From NCBI GenBank assembly GCA_030683995.1, contig JAUXPH010000045.1:1-64000 (forward strand): a DNA stretch of 64,000 nucleotides, given 5' to 3'. Every line of letters begins with the position of its first letter. The first letter of the stretch is position 1. Made by a program: the position numbers and the translations under genes. This stretch comes from Lutibacter sp. GTDB lineage: Bacteria > Bacteroidota > Bacteroidia > Flavobacteriales > Flavobacteriaceae. The notes under the pieces are model-generated. The model saw nothing but the letters and a program-made list of their open reading frames with translations, did no database searches and had not been told where the DNA came from. Shown here piece after piece: positions 62,581-64,000 of the stretch.

Positions 62581-63939
62581 TTACATACCGCTTGGAATTA
62601 ATTTTCTTGGAAACTGCACCAAACTTTCCGCGCCATTTGCTCCTACACTAACCACGCCAAACAAGAAATTATCAATGAGAATATTTTTCAACGTGTAATC
62701 AGTTGCTTTGCCCACAAATCGGCTGTATTGCCATTGCGGCGAAGTGGTGTCTCTCCAATAAATTTTATAGCCGATGCTGTTTTTATCGGCAACGGCGTCC
62801 CACTTTAATCGGGTTGATGGCTCCACGGCACCAGCAATCATCACGTTTTGTGGTTCCAAAGGCGTTGCAGCCAATGAAGCCAGCGTTAAACAATTTACCG
62901 CGGTTAATTTTGCGGCATAATCAAAGTTTACGCCTTCAATTACATCGCCGTATTTTATGCCATTTTCAGTTCTGAGATCTTGGTGTTGACGGTTGTAATT
63001 TTCGTGGGTTTCCATAATTCTCACTCCCGTAAAACCTTCGTCATTAAAAGGTCGGTGATGGCCGCCTCTTCCAAATCGGTCGAGTCTGTAAATCATAATT
63101 GGTTTTAAATTGGTCATATATTGTTCGGCCAATTTTGCCACATAACGCGCCAATTGACGCGAAGTTCCGTCCACTTCACCGCCATAAAAACGCATACTGT
63201 TACGCTCTCTTTCAGTAGTTTGTGCAGAAATGGCTTCAGAAAAAATTCGGAAAGTACTGTTGTCAATAACACCGTCAATTCCTTCAATGTTGCCAATCAT
63301 ATCATTGTTTAACACCGCGATAATGTCCCAATTATTTTCTTTGGCATATTTTGCCATAATTTTTCCGCCGTACAAACCTTGTTCTTCACCCGACAAACCC
63401 ACATAAATAATGGAAACAGGAAATTTATATTTACTTAAAACCCGTGCAGCTTCAATGGTTCCCGCCAATCCGGTTGCGTTGTCGTTTGCGCCGGGCGAAT
63501 CTGACGTAAAATTATTAACATCAGAAACGCGGGAATCAATATCGCCAGCCATAATTACATAACGGTTTGGATAGGTTGTTCCGCGTTGAATAGCCATCAC
63601 ATTCACCACTTTGGTGTCTGTAATAATTCGGCTTCCGTCCGCTTTTACCAAATCACCCAAATAACTTACTTCCAGACAATTATTGCAATTTTTTGAAACT
63701 TCTTCAAAAGCAGTTTTAACCCAACGGCGTGCTGCGCCAATTCCCCTGGTTTTAGAAAGAGTATCAGACAACGTATGTCGCGTTCCAAAATTTGCCAATT
63801 TTACGATGTCTTTTTCCAAGCGTTCTGCAGAAGGTGCTGTAGAAATTTCAATCAACATTTTATCTATTTCAGATTGTGAAAATCCGGTGGTGCTTATGGC
63901 TAAAAAAAGCACAATCATCTTAAATTTAATTGTTTTCAT
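62581..63939 (-). CDS. Secreted M28-family zinc aminopeptidase
   Basis: This 452-residue enzyme has a signal peptide (MIVLFLAISTTGFSQ) and a zinc-peptidase domain with MAGDIDSRV, DSPGANDNATGLAGTIEAAR, GLSGEEQGLYGG and NNDMIGNIEG covering the metal-binding and catalytic Asp/Glu residues. HHRPFNDEGFTGVRI follows. From about residue 365 a fibronectin-III-like domain (STRLKWDAVADKNSIGYKIY) ends the protein. It likely trims peptides in the periplasm or outside. No C-terminal T9SS sorting domain is visible. Confidence 0.9.
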   Translation of the reverse strand: MKTIKFKMIVLFLAISTTGFSQSEIDKMLIEISTAPSAERLEKDIVKLANFGTRHTLSDTLSKTRGIGAARRWVKTAFEEVSKNCNNCLEVSYLGDLVKADGSRIITDTKVVNVMAIQRGTTYPNRYVIMAGDIDSRVSDVNNFTSDSPGANDNATGLAGTIEAARVLSKYKFPVSIIYVGLSGEEQGLYGGKIMAKYAKENNWDIIAVLNNDMIGNIEGIDGVIDNSTFRIFSEAISAQTTERERNSMRFYGGEVDGTSRQLARYVAKLAEQYMTNLKPIMIYRLDRFGRGGHHRPFNDEGFTGVRIMETHENYNRQHQDLRTENGIKYGDVIEGVNFDYAAKLTAVNCLTLASLAATPLEPQNVMIAGAVEPSTRLKWDAVADKNSIGYKIYWRDTTSPQWQYSRFVGKATDYTLKNILIDNFLFGVVSVGANGAESLVQFPRKLIPSGM

Positions 63940-64000
63940 TTTTATTTCAGATTATATTTTTAAAAATACTTTACCAATGTTTGCTATATTTAAACTATAA

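Noticed and set aside
1-64000. tRNA, rRNA and CRISPR arrays
   Set aside because: No cloverleaf, rRNA-like GC-rich conserved block or regularly spaced direct repeat array was found by eye. Small non-coding RNAs cannot be excluded without computation.

Overview
The window looks like chromosomal DNA from a member of the Flavobacteriaceae (Bacteroidota). The sequence is AT-rich. Promoter-like TAnnTTTG elements precede many genes, and there are many small lipoproteins. It carries families typical of flavobacteria, including DUF6048, DUF6452, DUF6787, a split proton-translocating transhydrogenase, a PD40/OmpA envelope protein and a CHB_HEX-type GH20 enzyme. I see no tRNA, rRNA, CRISPR array, phage or intact insertion sequence. 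The genus cannot be fixed by eye.

Layout. (1) 0.4-8.2 kb: a complete hexuronate operon on the minus strand (kdgK, eda, an SDR-type fructuronate reductase, uxuA, uxaC, an exuT-like transporter) with a divergent LacI-type regulator. It takes glucuronate or galacturonate through fructuronate/tagaturonate, mannonate and KDG to pyruvate and glyceraldehyde-3-phosphate. (2) 8.2-9.9 kb: gene-poor DNA with a HigB/RelE-like toxin broken by an in-frame TGA and an intact XRE antitoxin. (3) 9.9-18.5 kb: a GH20 hexosaminidase, an AlkD-like protein, an AraC/TolB-like/TPR regulator with a lipoprotein gene, a second fragment of the alkD 3' end, and a FucP-type sugar transporter. (4) 18.9-31.7 kb: L,D-transpeptidase, saccharopine-dehydrogenase-like protein, an MFS pump, a 1587-residue CheB-CheR-PAS-kinase-receiver-Hpt protein, and a set of small envelope and stress genes including an HPF-like protein. 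(5) 31.8-37.6 kb: SulP transporter, MBL hydrolase and the pnt operon. (6) 37.7-45.5 kb: a tRNA-binding protein, an OmpA-family protein split by a stop codon, a tetraheme cytochrome/ferredoxin/NrfD operon and a cyclophilin-FKBP fusion. (7) 45.6-52.5 kb: housekeeping genes (nucleoside phosphorylase, SUI1, rlmD, rocD) and an internally deleted 2-oxoglutarate oxygenase. (8) 52.6-64 kb: a MacAB-type exporter operon, tandem DAACS symporters, MsrA and an M28 peptidase.

The most unusual signal is a composite regulatory element present three times with nearly fixed geometry: TGTGAAT, 3 nt, GTAA[C/G], then a second GTAAC exactly 21 bp after the first, then 18-19 bp, then a weak -7 box of the form [C/G]AT[A/T]TTTG. 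It lies upstream of the L,D-transpeptidase gene (minus strand), a 212-residue lipoprotein gene, and a 39-residue membrane peptide followed by the HPF-like gene. This suggests a small envelope/dormancy regulon under one unidentified activator.

Gene decay is also frequent: the toxin, the OmpA-family protein, the 2-oxoglutarate oxygenase and the alkD fragment are all disrupted in ways visible directly in the sequence.
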